DNA from: Desulfurobacterium pacificum
GTDB taxonomy: Bacteria; Aquificota; Aquificia; Desulfurobacteriales; Desulfurobacteriaceae
DNA length: 64,000 bases
Direction: 5' to 3'
Assembly (NCBI RefSeq): GCF_900182835.1
Contig: NZ_FXUB01000002.1
Span: 124,001 to 188,000, forward strand
How positions within the stretch are numbered: the first letter of the stretch is position 1; every line of letters starts with the position of its first letter. The position numbers and the translations under genes were made by a program. Below are positions 50,218-59,584 of this stretch, piece by piece. The notes under the pieces were generated by a model. That model saw only the letters and a program-made list of their open reading frames with translations. It did not search any database and had not been told where the DNA came from.

Positions 50218-52044
50218 CTACAAGTAGGTAATAATAACTATGAGTGCAATAACCCCGGCAACAAAGTAAGTAAGGTAGTTGATGAGGTCGCCGGTCTGGA
50301 TTTTTCTACATCTATCCCAGCACTTCAAAGACACTTTAGCAACGCCATTAACAGCACCGTCAACAACGTTAGTATCTACCCATTCAATAGCCTTTGCCAT
50401 TGAACCGTAAAAGATATTCCTGCAGGTCCACTTTATCGCATCATCAACGAGCCAGCCTCTATATAAAAAGACGTTAACAGCCTCTCCAATAGGGTGCTCT
50501 ATCAACTTTTTGGTGCTGATAACCCTCTTATAGTAAATGGCATAAGCTAACAGGAATAGCAAAGCCATAACAGTCAGCGTTACTGTAAGGAGAGCAGCAG
50601 AAAAAGGCTCGTGAACTTCACCAAACAGGAAGTGAACAATCTTTTCCTTAAAGAAAGCCGTTATAAGCGTCATAGCAGCTAAAATGTAAAGAGGAACAAG
50701 CATCACTGGATAAGCTTCTCTCGCTTTTTTAGAATACTCTGAAGGCTCACCTGTAAACACCACAAACCACAATCTGAAGCCGTAGAAAATACACAGAACT
50801 GCTGCGCTGAATGCAAGCGCAAAGACAACAGGATTTGAATGAAAAGCCTCACCTAAAATCCAGTCCTTACTGAAAAAGCCGTTAAACGGCGGAATTCCGG
50901 AAAGAGCAAGAATTCCCACCAAAAACAGCATAGCCGTCTGAGGCATATACCTTTTCAATCCGCCTAACTTAAAGGCATCTTTCGTGTGGTGCGTCATATG
51001 TATAACAGCACCTGCAGCCAAAAAGAGCAGTGCCTTAAATATCGCATGGTTCATCAGGTGAAAAATCCCCGCAGCCACCGAGCCAACACCAAGTCCGACA
51101 AACATCAAGGCAAGGTGTTCCATAGTAGAAAAAGCCAGTATTTTCTTAATTTCCGTATGAGCCATTGCACCGGTAGCCGCTATAAACGCAGATATCGCAC
51201 CGACAAAAGCAACGACGATGAGAGCGTGAGAGTAATCAAAGAACGGAAACATTCTCGCAACTAAGTAAACGCCAGCGTTAACCATTGTAGCAGCGTGAAT
51301 GAGAGCAGAAACCGTTGTAGGACCTTCCATGGCGTCTAAAAGCCACGGAAAGAGCGGAAATTGAGCAGACTTACCTATTGCACCTATAAATATCAGAACG
51401 CTTATTATCAATCCCAACTTAACGCTAAAAGCACCTATCGCAGCAAGGGCGTTCAAGTCCTGAAAACTAATAGTTCCCAAAAACACCCAGGCTACTAAGA
51501 TACCGGCAAGCATAAAAACGTCACCGAATCTCGTCATAACGAACGCTTTCAAAGCAGCCTCGGCTGCGCTCTTCTTCCAGTACCAATAACCGATGAGGAG
51601 ATAAGAACAAAGCCCAACGCCTTCCCAGAATATGTAAAGCCCCACTAAGTTACTGACAAAAACGAGTCCAACCATAGAACCTATAAAGAACAGCTTTTCA
51701 AAGTAATACCTGTGAGGAGACTTATCCTCTTCCATATAGCCCTTAGAAAACACGATATCCAAGAATCCAATACCGGTAGCTATAAGCGCCATAACGATGG
51801 AAAGGTGGTCAACGAAAATCCCGAACGGCACAGAGAAGTGTCCGAACCTGAACCATTCAAACTGGTGAACTATCGGACGTTCTCCCATATTAACGGCTAT
51901 GTAAGCAGAAATGAGGAAACCAGCTAAACCGGTTATCGCCGCAACCCAGAAAGAATTCCACCTTTCTGTAAACTTACCAATCAAAAACGCCAGAATACTT
52001 CCAGCAAAAAAGATTGCAATGTTCAGATACGCAAGCTCTACCAT
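50218..52044 (-). CDS. nuoL: NADH-quinone oxidoreductase-type subunit L
   Basis: 608 aa, the longest antiporter-like subunit, with a C-terminal extension that forms the lateral helix in complex I. VGLYIFWEGVGLCSYLLIGYWYWK and FPLFPWLLDAMEGPTTVSALIHAATMVNAGVYL are diagnostic. It lies between nuoK and nuoM with two-to-ten-base gaps. Confidence 0.95.
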   Translation of the reverse strand: MVELAYLNIAIFFAGSILAFLIGKFTERWNSFWVAAITGLAGFLISAYIAVNMGERPIVHQFEWFRFGHFSVPFGIFVDHLSIVMALIATGIGFLDIVFSKGYMEEDKSPHRYYFEKLFFIGSMVGLVFVSNLVGLYIFWEGVGLCSYLLIGYWYWKKSAAEAALKAFVMTRFGDVFMLAGILVAWVFLGTISFQDLNALAAIGAFSVKLGLIISVLIFIGAIGKSAQFPLFPWLLDAMEGPTTVSALIHAATMVNAGVYLVARMFPFFDYSHALIVVAFVGAISAFIAATGAMAHTEIKKILAFSTMEHLALMFVGLGVGSVAAGIFHLMNHAIFKALLFLAAGAVIHMTHHTKDAFKLGGLKRYMPQTAMLFLVGILALSGIPPFNGFFSKDWILGEAFHSNPVVFALAFSAAVLCIFYGFRLWFVVFTGEPSEYSKKAREAYPVMLVPLYILAAMTLITAFFKEKIVHFLFGEVHEPFSAALLTVTLTVMALLFLLAYAIYYKRVISTKKLIEHPIGEAVNVFLYRGWLVDDAIKWTCRNIFYGSMAKAIEWVDTNVVDGAVNGVAKVSLKCWDRCRKIQTGDLINYLTYFVAGVIALIVIITYL

Positions 52045-52045
52045 C

Positions 52046-52354
52046 CTACCACCTCAAATTTCTTATTTTGGATGGGATAACCTCACCAAACCGCTTGTAG
52101 AAAACGATTACTATCGCAAGACCAACAGCAGCCTCAAGAGCAGCAAGACCTATGGTAAAGAAGGTAAATATCTCTCCATCCACGTTTCTCTGAGCCGAAA
52201 AGACAACGAAGTTAATATTTGCAGCGTTGATAATCATCTCTATGGAAAAGAGCATCCTTATCACAGACTTACGGGAAAGCAAACCGTAAACACCAACGGC
52301 AAACAGAGAGAAAGACAGAAACAGGTAGTAGTGAACGTCCGCAGTTAAAAGCAT
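52046..52354 (-). CDS. nuoK: NADH-quinone oxidoreductase-type subunit K
   Basis: 102 aa, three transmembrane helices. The conserved Glu residues are in LFSIEMIINAANINF and GLAALEAAVGLAIVI. I chose the ATG at 52354, which follows the nuoJ stop by one base and lies after GGGAGG; a longer reading to 52396 would run inside nuoJ. Confidence 0.94.
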   Translation of the reverse strand: MLLTADVHYYLFLSFSLFAVGVYGLLSRKSVIRMLFSIEMIINAANINFVVFSAQRNVDGEIFTFFTIGLAALEAAVGLAIVIVFYKRFGEVIPSKIRNLRW

Positions 52355-52355
52355 T

Positions 52356-52838
52356 TTACTTAGCCTCCCGCTTCTTCGTAATAATCGCGTTGGCAAGGTA
52401 GAGAATTGCCGAAACTATAAAGCCCAAAATAATTGCGAAGAAAGAGTAGTTCTTAACAAACACCGTTCCTAAAAACTCCGTAGAGTAGACTTTGTAAGGA
52501 AAAGTATCTATGGCGCTGAAGAAGGAAAGACCCGTTCCTAAAATCACCAGAAGCAAACTCAGAACTATCGCAGTAACAGCTTTACCCGGCGGTTTTCTAT
52601 AACTTTCACCTACCATCATTATGGCAAAGAGAACCAGTATCGTTACACCACCGGCATATATGGCAAGCTGAACGCCGCCCAGTATAGGCATACCCAAACC
52701 AAAGTAAACAATTGCTATCTCAGAAAGGAGAATGACAAAAGAGATAGCTGCCCACAACAGAGACGACGCTTCAAGAGCAACAATAGCTGAAGCTATTATC
52801 ACAGCGTATATAATCCAGAAATAAACGTTACCGCTCAT
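52356..52838 (-). CDS. nuoJ: NADH-quinone oxidoreductase-type subunit J
   Basis: 160 aa with five hydrophobic segments; GMPILGGVQLAIYAGGVTILVLFAIMMVG is the conserved helix 3 region with its pi-bulge. It overlaps nuoI by 11 bases. Confidence 0.93.
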   Translation of the reverse strand: MSGNVYFWIIYAVIIASAIVALEASSLLWAAISFVILLSEIAIVYFGLGMPILGGVQLAIYAGGVTILVLFAIMMVGESYRKPPGKAVTAIVLSLLLVILGTGLSFFSAIDTFPYKVYSTEFLGTVFVKNYSFFAIILGFIVSAILYLANAIITKKREAK

Positions 52839-53349
52839 CTTTCTTCTCCTGCTGTTGTTTCTTCTTCAGCGCTTCCTGCTTTTTCTTCTCTATCAGTTCT
52901 TCCATCTTCTTCGCCTTTTCTATGGCAGCCTCAAGGTTTTCCGGTTCAAACACGTAGCCTGTCAACCTGTCCCACGTTCCCGGTTCAACCAACATGCTGT
53001 AGTTATCTGTAAGTTGAATAGCTTTCTGAGGTTTTGTCGGACAGGCATCTTCACACAAACCGCAGAAGATACACTCACTCGCCCTTACCTTTGGAACAGC
53101 TCTTGGCTTTTTTACCCCGGTAGGAACCATCTCTATACAGTTAACAGGACACGACCTCGCACAGAGAGAGCAACCTATACAGAGTTCTGCCTTTATTACG
53201 TGCTTACCCCTATAATGAAGTTCCCTCTTTATACCCTTATCCCACCAGATTTCCGTCGCCTTTTCGCGAAACAGCGCTTTGGAAACCCTTACAACCTTCT
53301 GTAAAGCCCTTACAGGCATCATAGAAAGCTCTCTCATTTCATCCTTCAT
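52828..53349 (-). CDS. nuoI: NADH-quinone oxidoreductase-type subunit I (2 x 4Fe-4S)
   Basis: About 173 aa. Two ferredoxin motifs carry clusters N6a and N6b: CIGCSLCARSCPVNCIEM and CIFCGLCEDACPT. The C-terminal tail is long and Lys/Gln/Glu-rich, unusual for NuoI and probably a charged helix. I chose the ATG at 53349, after GGAG. Confidence 0.94.
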   Translation of the reverse strand: MKDEMRELSMMPVRALQKVVRVSKALFREKATEIWWDKGIKRELHYRGKHVIKAELCIGCSLCARSCPVNCIEMVPTGVKKPRAVPKVRASECIFCGLCEDACPTKPQKAIQLTDNYSMLVEPGTWDRLTGYVFEPENLEAAIEKAKKMEELIEKKKQEALKKKQQQEKKDER

Positions 53350-53361
53350 CTTCAAACTCCT

Positions 53362-54306
53362 TTAAAAAAGGAACATCTTTAAAACGATTACAAAAGCAAG
53401 GTTAAGCAACGCTAACGGCGTCAACGCTTTCCAGCAAAACTTGAGAAGCTGGTCCATCTTTATACGAGGCGTGGACGCCCTCAAAGCGAAAGTGAAAAGG
53501 TAGAGAACAGCTATCTTCAGGAAAAACCACACAATACCAGGCAAAACAGGACCTTTAAAACCACCTAAGAAGAGAACCGTAGCAAGAGCGAACAGGGCAA
53601 AAAGTTCTATGAGCTTTGCAACAGAAAGTATAGCGTAGTTAAATCCACCAAATTCTGTCATAAAACCGTAAACGATTTCCTGTTCAGCTTCTGGTATATC
53701 AAACGGCGGTCTATCGGTAACAACAAGCGTTGCCGTTATAAAAATCAAAAGGGCAGGAATCAGAGCTAAGAACGTCAGGAAAGAGGTTCCCTCAACTATG
53801 CGAACGTGATTTAGCGTTCCGTGAAGAAGCGCTGCTGCAAGGGCAGAAAGCCAGAGAGGAATCTCACCGGAAATCATCTGGTTTACCACTCTCAAACCGC
53901 CAATAAATGAATACTTACTCTTTGAAGCCCAGCCTGCATAGAAGAATATGGGAGGCATACTCGTTACTATTGCAAGAGAAACCAACAGGTCAAAACTGGT
54001 ACTAACTATGTAAACGTGTTCAGAAAACGGAATAAAAGCTATAAGAATTGCAACCATTACAAAAGCAACAAAAGGTATAAGAGAAAACAGCAGCTTATTC
54101 GCACGCCTCTGAATTATGAACTCTTTCTGAAACAGCTTAAAAACGTCTGCTGTCGTCTGTAAAAGTCCCCACTTACCAACGTAATAAGGACCTACCCTCA
54201 AATGAATATCAGCCAATACCTTTCTCTCAAGGTAAAAAATCATCAAAAACACAACCAACAGAAAGAAAAATCCCGGAAAGAAAATCGCTTTTATCCACGC
54301 TTCCAT
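53362..54306 (-). CDS. nuoH: NADH-quinone oxidoreductase-type subunit H
   Basis: 314 aa, eight transmembrane helices, forming the quinone-site entry. LADIHLRVGPYYVGKWGLLQTTADVFKLFQKE and TDRPPFDIPEAEQEIVYGFMTEFGGFNYA are intact, and so carry the conserved charged loop residues. Confidence 0.95.
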   Translation of the reverse strand: MEAWIKAIFFPGFFFLLVVFLMIFYLERKVLADIHLRVGPYYVGKWGLLQTTADVFKLFQKEFIIQRRANKLLFSLIPFVAFVMVAILIAFIPFSEHVYIVSTSFDLLVSLAIVTSMPPIFFYAGWASKSKYSFIGGLRVVNQMISGEIPLWLSALAAALLHGTLNHVRIVEGTSFLTFLALIPALLIFITATLVVTDRPPFDIPEAEQEIVYGFMTEFGGFNYAILSVAKLIELFALFALATVLFLGGFKGPVLPGIVWFFLKIAVLYLFTFALRASTPRIKMDQLLKFCWKALTPLALLNLAFVIVLKMFLF

Positions 54307-54314
54307 AGTTCCTC

Positions 54315-55481
54315 CTACCTGTCTATATCACCGTGGCACATGTAAAGGGAGGCAAAAATTACAGGAACATCCGCCAGCTTAACGCCTTTCATTATTTCAG
54401 GTAAAGCCCAGAGGTTTGCAAAAGACGGCGACCTCATCTTCAACCTGTAAGGACCTGTACCACCATCACTAATCAGGTGAAAACCAAAACACCCTCTCGC
54501 CCACTCAACGTTAACGTAAGCCTCACCGGGAGGTAGCTTCACAGGAAACTTTACCCTGTAATCACCTTCTGGCAGTCCCTCTATCGCCTGTCTGATAATT
54601 CTTGCAGACTCTTTTATCTCTTCCCAGATTACTAAGTATCTTGCGTAACAATCTCCTTCCGTTCTGGTAATAACTTTAAAGTCTAATTCCCCATAAGCTG
54701 CGTAAGGGTAGTCTTTCCTTATATCCGATTCAACGCCGGAAGCCCTCAAAGGAGGTCCTGCCATTCCTAACTCAATTGCTTTCTCCTTCGTCACCGTTCC
54801 AACATCAACACTTCTAATTTTTAACGTAGGGTTATCTATAAATACTTCCTCATATCTTGGAACAAATTCCTTCTCTAAAAAGTCTATTGCCTCTATCATT
54901 TTCTCTACGAATTTACCCGTAGGTTCATACCTCACTCCGCCAGGAACTATTGAAGAAGTAGCAATCCTTTGACCAGAATAAACCTCAAAGGCATCCAAGA
55001 ATTTTTCTCTTGCGATTAAAGCCCACTGCATAGGAGTATGAACACCTAAAACGCCAACGAAACTTCCGAGACCTATAAGATGACTAACTATCCTTCCACC
55101 TTCTGCAAGAATAACCCTTACGTAATCTGCTTTTTTTGGAACTTCAACTCCTGCTATCTTTTCCGCAGCAATAGAATAACCAACCATCGTGCCAAAATCG
55201 TCCATAAAGCAGGCTCTTTCCACGTTTACAATTGCGTTAATCCAGGTTCTATACTCAACAAGCTTTTCTAAAAGCCTCAAAACGTAACCGATATCAGGGT
55301 CAACTTTTACAACTACATCTCCATCAATCCATACCTTTAGCCTCATAGGACCGGAAGCCGGATGCTGAACACCCCAGTTAAGCTGCAGTATCTTCTCTTT
55401 CAAAAGCCCTAAATCTTTACCGTTAACTTCTTTCTTGCTCTCTATCGTAAAGGAGTATCCTGCGTTCTCAATACTGCTCAT
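54315..55481 (-). CDS. nuoD: NADH-quinone oxidoreductase-type subunit D
   Basis: 388 aa, derived from the large subunit of [NiFe] hydrogenase and part of the quinone site. NWGVQHPASGPMRLKVWIDG is the conserved quinone-site His loop; RVILAEGGRIVSHLIGLG and the C-terminal PVIFASLYMCHGDIDR also match. Only one Cys (in CHGDIDR) of the hydrogenase nickel-binding set is present, so it is not a hydrogenase. The start overlaps the nuoC stop. Confidence 0.95.
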   Translation of the reverse strand: MSSIENAGYSFTIESKKEVNGKDLGLLKEKILQLNWGVQHPASGPMRLKVWIDGDVVVKVDPDIGYVLRLLEKLVEYRTWINAIVNVERACFMDDFGTMVGYSIAAEKIAGVEVPKKADYVRVILAEGGRIVSHLIGLGSFVGVLGVHTPMQWALIAREKFLDAFEVYSGQRIATSSIVPGGVRYEPTGKFVEKMIEAIDFLEKEFVPRYEEVFIDNPTLKIRSVDVGTVTKEKAIELGMAGPPLRASGVESDIRKDYPYAAYGELDFKVITRTEGDCYARYLVIWEEIKESARIIRQAIEGLPEGDYRVKFPVKLPPGEAYVNVEWARGCFGFHLISDGGTGPYRLKMRSPSFANLWALPEIMKGVKLADVPVIFASLYMCHGDIDR

Positions 55482-55948
55482 TACTTCTTCTCCTTAGAAG
55501 GCTTTCTGTGTTTCTCAAAGTCGTAAGATTTCCTAAGAGGAAACCAACCTTCAGCCCATTCAGGTAAAAGCATTACCTCAAGTCTTGGATTACCAACAAA
55601 GTTAACGCCAAACATTTCCCAACATTCTCTCTCATGAGGCTGAAGAGCCGGAAAAATATCGCTAACGGTAGGTATGGAAAGGTCATTTTCATCAAGTTTA
55701 ACTCTTACAATAACCATCTTTTTAGCTACAATATCTTCAAGAACGTAATTAACCTCAAAGCCCTCTTCCTTCGGTGTATAATCCACAACGGAAACTGTAT
55801 GAGGGTAGTTAAAACCTTTTTCCTTCAAGAGCTTCATCAAATTCTTTAGTTTGTCCCTTTCACATCTTATCAATAGAACGTTCGTATCAAAACTCTTACC
55901 TTCAAGCCCAAACTCTTTCTCAACAATCTCCTTTATCTCTTCCAACAT
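55481..55948 (-). CDS. nuoC: NADH-quinone oxidoreductase-type subunit C
   Basis: 155 aa, a separate gene rather than a NuoCD fusion. ALQPHERECWEMFGVNFVGNPRLEVMLLPEW is the family signature. It overlaps nuoD by one base. Confidence 0.93.
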   Translation of the reverse strand: MLEEIKEIVEKEFGLEGKSFDTNVLLIRCERDKLKNLMKLLKEKGFNYPHTVSVVDYTPKEEGFEVNYVLEDIVAKKMVIVRVKLDENDLSIPTVSDIFPALQPHERECWEMFGVNFVGNPRLEVMLLPEWAEGWFPLRKSYDFEKHRKPSKEKK

Positions 55949-55958
55949 CTGCTCTCCC

Positions 55959-56429
55959 TTAGTAGTTTAACTCTTCCATTCTGTTAGGATATTTAGCAGC
56001 AGCGTTTACCTTATCTCTCTTTATTATCTCCTTAAGCCTTAAAAGACCTTCCAGCGTAGCTTCTGGATTAGGTGGGCATCCGGGAACGAAAACGTCAAAA
56101 GGGATGTACTGAGAAACGTCAACTGCAACGAAATCGGAATCCCAGTACGGACCGCCACCTCCTGCACACGCACCCATACCGAAAACGTATCTCGGTTCAG
56201 GCATCTGCTGATAAACCCTTAATAGAACAGGAAGAACTTTCCTTGAAACGAGACCCGTAACTATGATGAAATCTGCCTGTCTTGGACTCGGCACCATCAT
56301 AAAACCGTACCTTTCCCAGTCAAAGCGTGGGGACATAAGAGCTAAAACTTCCAACGAACAGCAACCACTACAAAAGTGAACGCCCCACGGCGAATTTGAC
56401 CTGCTCCAGTCAAAAAATTTCAGAATCAT
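55959..56429 (-). CDS. nuoB: NADH-quinone oxidoreductase-type subunit B
   Basis: 156 aa, carries cluster N2. The four Cys ligands are in CSGCCSLE, GACAGGGG and VPGCPPNPE. I chose the ATG at 56429, which overlaps the nuoA stop (ATGA) and lies nine bases after GGAGG; a longer reading would run inside nuoA. Confidence 0.95.
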   Translation of the reverse strand: MILKFFDWSRSNSPWGVHFCSGCCSLEVLALMSPRFDWERYGFMMVPSPRQADFIIVTGLVSRKVLPVLLRVYQQMPEPRYVFGMGACAGGGGPYWDSDFVAVDVSQYIPFDVFVPGCPPNPEATLEGLLRLKEIIKRDKVNAAAKYPNRMEELNY

Positions 56430-56761
56430 TCTCTTTTTCCTCCAAGCATTACGTAGGAAAGGGGAATCATTAAAAGGAAGGCGAACAGAACGAAGAACCA
56501 ACCGTAAGCAGGATTACTATTACCTATAACGTAAAGAACGAAGAATACACCTGCTATATCCATAGCTATGAATATTATTGCGTAAAAGTAATACTGAAAG
56601 TTAACACTGGAGATAATCGGCTCAGGAGCAGGTAACCCACACTCGTAGGTATCGTCCTTTACAGGATGGGGATTCCTCGGCGCTATTGCGACGGACATAA
56701 GCCATATAAGAAGAGCAGCAAGCGTAATGACAACTATAAAGACTATAAAATCGTAGAGCAT
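56426..56761 (-). CDS. nuoA: NADH-quinone oxidoreductase-type subunit A
   Basis: 111 aa, three transmembrane helices, with the conserved YECGLPAP loop bearing the reactive Cys. I chose the ATG at 56761, three bases after GGAGAGG. It is the first gene of the operon; a regulatory array lies just upstream. Confidence 0.93.
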   Translation of the reverse strand: MLYDFIVFIVVITLAALLIWLMSVAIAPRNPHPVKDDTYECGLPAPEPIISSVNFQYYFYAIIFIAMDIAGVFFVLYVIGNSNPAYGWFFVLFAFLLMIPLSYVMLGGKRE

Positions 56762-56792
56762 ATTTCCTCTCCGCTGTTGGTTACTTTCAACT

Positions 56793-56821
56793 ATACTACC
56801 AAATTGTAAACAAAATGTAAA
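56793..56821 (-). promoter_or_regulatory. Candidate nuo promoter
   Basis: On the minus strand TTTACA (56816-56821) and TAGTAT (56793-56798) are exactly 17 bases apart, about 32 bases from the nuoA start. The -35 hexamer is one of the four phased repeats. Confidence 0.55.
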
Positions 56822-56843
56822 TAATTTGTAAAGATAGTGTAAA
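56805..56843 (-). repeat. Four phased TTTACA repeats upstream of nuoA
   Basis: TTTACA (minus strand; TGTAAA on plus) at 56838-56843, 56827-56832, 56816-56821 and 56805-56810, each exactly 11 bases apart. One turn of helix between direct repeats is the usual layout of OmpR/PhoB-family binding sites. The array overlaps the candidate promoter, so both activation and repression are possible. Confidence 0.7.
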
Positions 56844-56956
56844 CAGAAAGTTCGCAAATGAGTATATCAAATGGATTCAAGAAGCAAAATATAGGGAATT
56901 ATTTATATGGGGAAGAAAATAGAGCTACTTTCCTTAGACTTTCTCCAATCCTTTTA

Positions 56957-57736
56957 TTAACCAAACCTTCCTGTAATGTAATCCTCAGTTAACTTTTCTT
57001 TCGGCTTGATAAACATCTCTTCTGTTTTATTAAATTCTATTAGCTCTCCTAAGTACATGAAAGCGGTAAAGTCTGAAACTCGCGCAGCCTGCTGCATATT
57101 ATGGGTCACAATCACAATAGTTAACCTACCCCTAAAGCTAACAACCAACTCCTCTATCTTCGCAGTGGAAATGGGGTCAAGAGCCGATGTAGGTTCATCA
57201 AAAAGTAAAACTTCCGGTTCAACAGCAATTGCTCTCGCTATACAGAGCCTCTGCTGCTGTCCTCCGGAAAGTCCTGAAGCTGGGTCTTTAAGTCTATCTT
57301 TTACTTCATCCCACAAAGCTGCATCTTTCAAAGCTTTTTCTACTCTATCTTCAAGTTCACTCTTGTTCTTTATCCCCTTAAGTCTCAATCCGTAAGCAAC
57401 GTTATCAAAAATAGACATAGGGAAAGCAGTCGGTTTTTGAAACACCATTCCTACACGGGTTCTCAACTTTATAAGGTCGTAATCTGGTTCTAAGATATTT
57501 TCCCCATCAAGGATTATCTTTCCCTCATATCTATTACCGGGATAAAGGTCGTGCATACGGTTAAAGCATCTCAACAGCGTGGTCTTACCGCAACCGGATG
57601 GTCCTATAAGCGCTGTTATCTTATTTTCAGGTATCTTAAAAGAGATATTTTTCAAAACGTGCTTATCGCCGTAGTAAAAGTTAAGATTTTCAACGGTTAT
57701 CTTTGGAGTTAAACCGTGCTCTATAACGTAAGCCAT
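56957..57736 (-). CDS. pstB: Phosphate ABC transporter ATPase
   Basis: 259 aa. Walker [10 protein letters not shown], signature LSGGQQQRL and Walker [13 protein letters not shown] are intact, and [20 protein letters not shown] is typical of PstB. GGAGG precedes the ATG. No phoU follows; the nuo operon begins 195 bases downstream. Confidence 0.95.
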   Translation of the reverse strand: MAYVIEHGLTPKITVENLNFYYGDKHVLKNISFKIPENKITALIGPSGCGKTTLLRCFNRMHDLYPGNRYEGKIILDGENILEPDYDLIKLRTRVGMVFQKPTAFPMSIFDNVAYGLRLKGIKNKSELEDRVEKALKDAALWDEVKDRLKDPASGLSGGQQQRLCIARAIAVEPEVLLFDEPTSALDPISTAKIEELVVSFRGRLTIVIVTHNMQQAARVSDFTAFMYLGELIEFNKTEEMFIKPKEKLTEDYITGRFG

Positions 57737-57745
57737 TATTCCTCC

Positions 57746-58588
57746 TTACTTTTTAAACTTCCAGTGAGCTATAACTCTACCCAATATATTTGCACCCAAA
57801 ACGCCAAACGTAAGAATTATAGCTGCTGCCCACGCTAATTTTTGCCAGTATTCGTAAGGGCTCATGGCATAATCATACATCGTAACCGTAAGGGATGCCA
57901 TCGGCTGGGTCATATCAAGAGTAAAAAAGTTATTGTTAAAGGATGTAAAGAGGAGAGGTGCTGTTTCGCCACCAATTCTCGCCACAGCAAGAATAACCCC
58001 GGTTAAAATACCAGTTATCGCTGAGCGGTAAACAACATCCTTTATAACTTTGAATTTTGTAGCCCCAAGAGCGTAAGCTGCTTCTCTTAGTTCTGGTGGA
58101 ACCATACGAAGCATATCGTCAGTAGTCCTCAGTATTATGGGAATCATCATAATGGCAAGAGATAAAGCACCGGCAAATCCCATAAAGTGTCCTACCGGTT
58201 TAACTAAAATGGCATATATAAACGTTCCTACAACTATGGAAGGAACGCTCATCATCACATCAGACATGTCTCTTATAAAATTCGCCAACTTACTACCTTT
58301 ACCGTACTCAGAAAGGTAAGTACCTGCCAATATACCAAGCGGAATTCCTATTACAGTAGCAGTAAGGACAATTAGCGTCTGCCCCACTATGGCGTGCTTG
58401 AGTCCCCCGGTATTATCGCCGGGAGCTGGTGGATTACCTATGAAAACTTCTAAAGATAAAGTAGAAAGCCCTTTATAAAGGAGAGTTCCTAATATCCAGA
58501 ATAGCCACATTATTCCAAAAAGTGCCGCTGCCGTTGAAAGAAACAGAACTACCGCATTAGCTAATTTTCTCCTTTTAAAAGCATCCAC
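57746..58588 (-). CDS. pstA: Phosphate ABC transporter permease PstA
   Basis: 280 aa, six membrane segments. The EAA-type loop ELREAAYALGATKFKVIKDVV interacts with PstB. GTG start seven bases after AGAGG. Confidence 0.94.
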   Translation of the reverse strand: MDAFKRRKLANAVVLFLSTAAALFGIMWLFWILGTLLYKGLSTLSLEVFIGNPPAPGDNTGGLKHAIVGQTLIVLTATVIGIPLGILAGTYLSEYGKGSKLANFIRDMSDVMMSVPSIVVGTFIYAILVKPVGHFMGFAGALSLAIMMIPIILRTTDDMLRMVPPELREAAYALGATKFKVIKDVVYRSAITGILTGVILAVARIGGETAPLLFTSFNNNFFTLDMTQPMASLTVTMYDYAMSPYEYWQKLAWAAAIILTFGVLGANILGRVIAHWKFKK

Positions 58589-58592
58589 AACG

Positions 58593-59516
58593 TTACCTCT
58601 CTACTTTCTTCAAGAAGAAAAACTTCCCAACAACTATTACAATAAAACTCATAACAAAAAGGATTAAAGCAAGGTAGAAGAGGCTTGAAAGGTAAAGGTC
58701 TGTATCTGCTTCTGTAAATTCGTTGGCAAGAGTAACGGTAATTGAAGTTGCAGGCTCAAGAAGGGAGTGGGGGATTACAGGCTGGTTACCCATAACAAAG
58801 GTAACAGCCATAGTTTCACCTAAAGCCCTTCCCAAAGAAAGAATAATTCCGCCAATAACACCAAGCTTTGCATAAGGTATAACAACGTCTTTCATTACAT
58901 CCCACTTGGTTGCTCCTAAAGCGTAAGCTGACTCCTTCAGGATATCAGGTACCATTTTAAAAGAATCTCTTGAAATGGCGGCAGTAAAGGGAAGAATCAT
59001 TATTGAAAGAACGATAGAAGCTGTTAAAAGTCCTATACCAGGAGTATAACCGGAAAACCACTCCCCTATAACAGGGAGTTTAGCTAAAGTTGCATGAATG
59101 ACTGGTTGCAGTTTATCTCTCATAAAAGGAGCAAAGTAGAAAAGTCCCCACATACCATAAATAATGGAGGGGATAGCCGCCAAAAGTTCTATTGCAACGC
59201 CAACAGGGGTTCTAAGGAAAGGAGGAGCAATCTCTGTAAGGAATATCGCTATCCCTATGGCAACAGGAACGGCGATGAATATTGAGATTATGGTACTTAC
59301 TATCGTTCCAAAGATAGCAGGCGCACCACCAAATTTTTCAGCTGGAGGATTCCATACTTTTGAGGTAATGAACTTCCAGACACCAAAAGTGTGAATAGAC
59401 AGAGAGGATTCTTTATAAAGAACGACAAATAGGGCAAACAGAATTAATAGAAGCAGTAAAGCCGATACAAAGGCTACTTTTCCAAAGGTCCAGTCAACCA
59501 ATTTTGACTTTTTCAC
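58593..59516 (-). CDS. pstC: Phosphate ABC transporter permease PstC
   Basis: About 307 aa, six membrane segments, with loop ILKESAYALGATKWDVMKDVVIPYA. I chose the GTG at 59516, seven bases after GGAG; a TTG at 59531 is the outer option. pstS, phoU and phoB/phoR are not in the window. Upstream lies a TTAACA repeat pair. Confidence 0.93.
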   Translation of the reverse strand: MKKSKLVDWTFGKVAFVSALLLLLILFALFVVLYKESSLSIHTFGVWKFITSKVWNPPAEKFGGAPAIFGTIVSTIISIFIAVPVAIGIAIFLTEIAPPFLRTPVGVAIELLAAIPSIIYGMWGLFYFAPFMRDKLQPVIHATLAKLPVIGEWFSGYTPGIGLLTASIVLSIMILPFTAAISRDSFKMVPDILKESAYALGATKWDVMKDVVIPYAKLGVIGGIILSLGRALGETMAVTFVMGNQPVIPHSLLEPATSITVTLANEFTEADTDLYLSSLFYLALILFVMSFIVIVVGKFFFLKKVER

Positions 59517-59584
59517 AACCGTACTCCGCAAGCTTTGGTAGAGGAATTTTACAGAATAAATTTACCACTTTACCGAACCAGTTT

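Noticed and set aside
54315-55481. NuoD as a membrane-bound [NiFe] hydrogenase subunit
   Set aside because: The paired CxxC nickel ligands are missing, and nuoA, nuoB and nuoH-N surround it.
56805-56843. CRISPR-like array
   Set aside because: The repeats are six bases at 11-bp spacing, far too short for CRISPR; a regulator site is the better reading.
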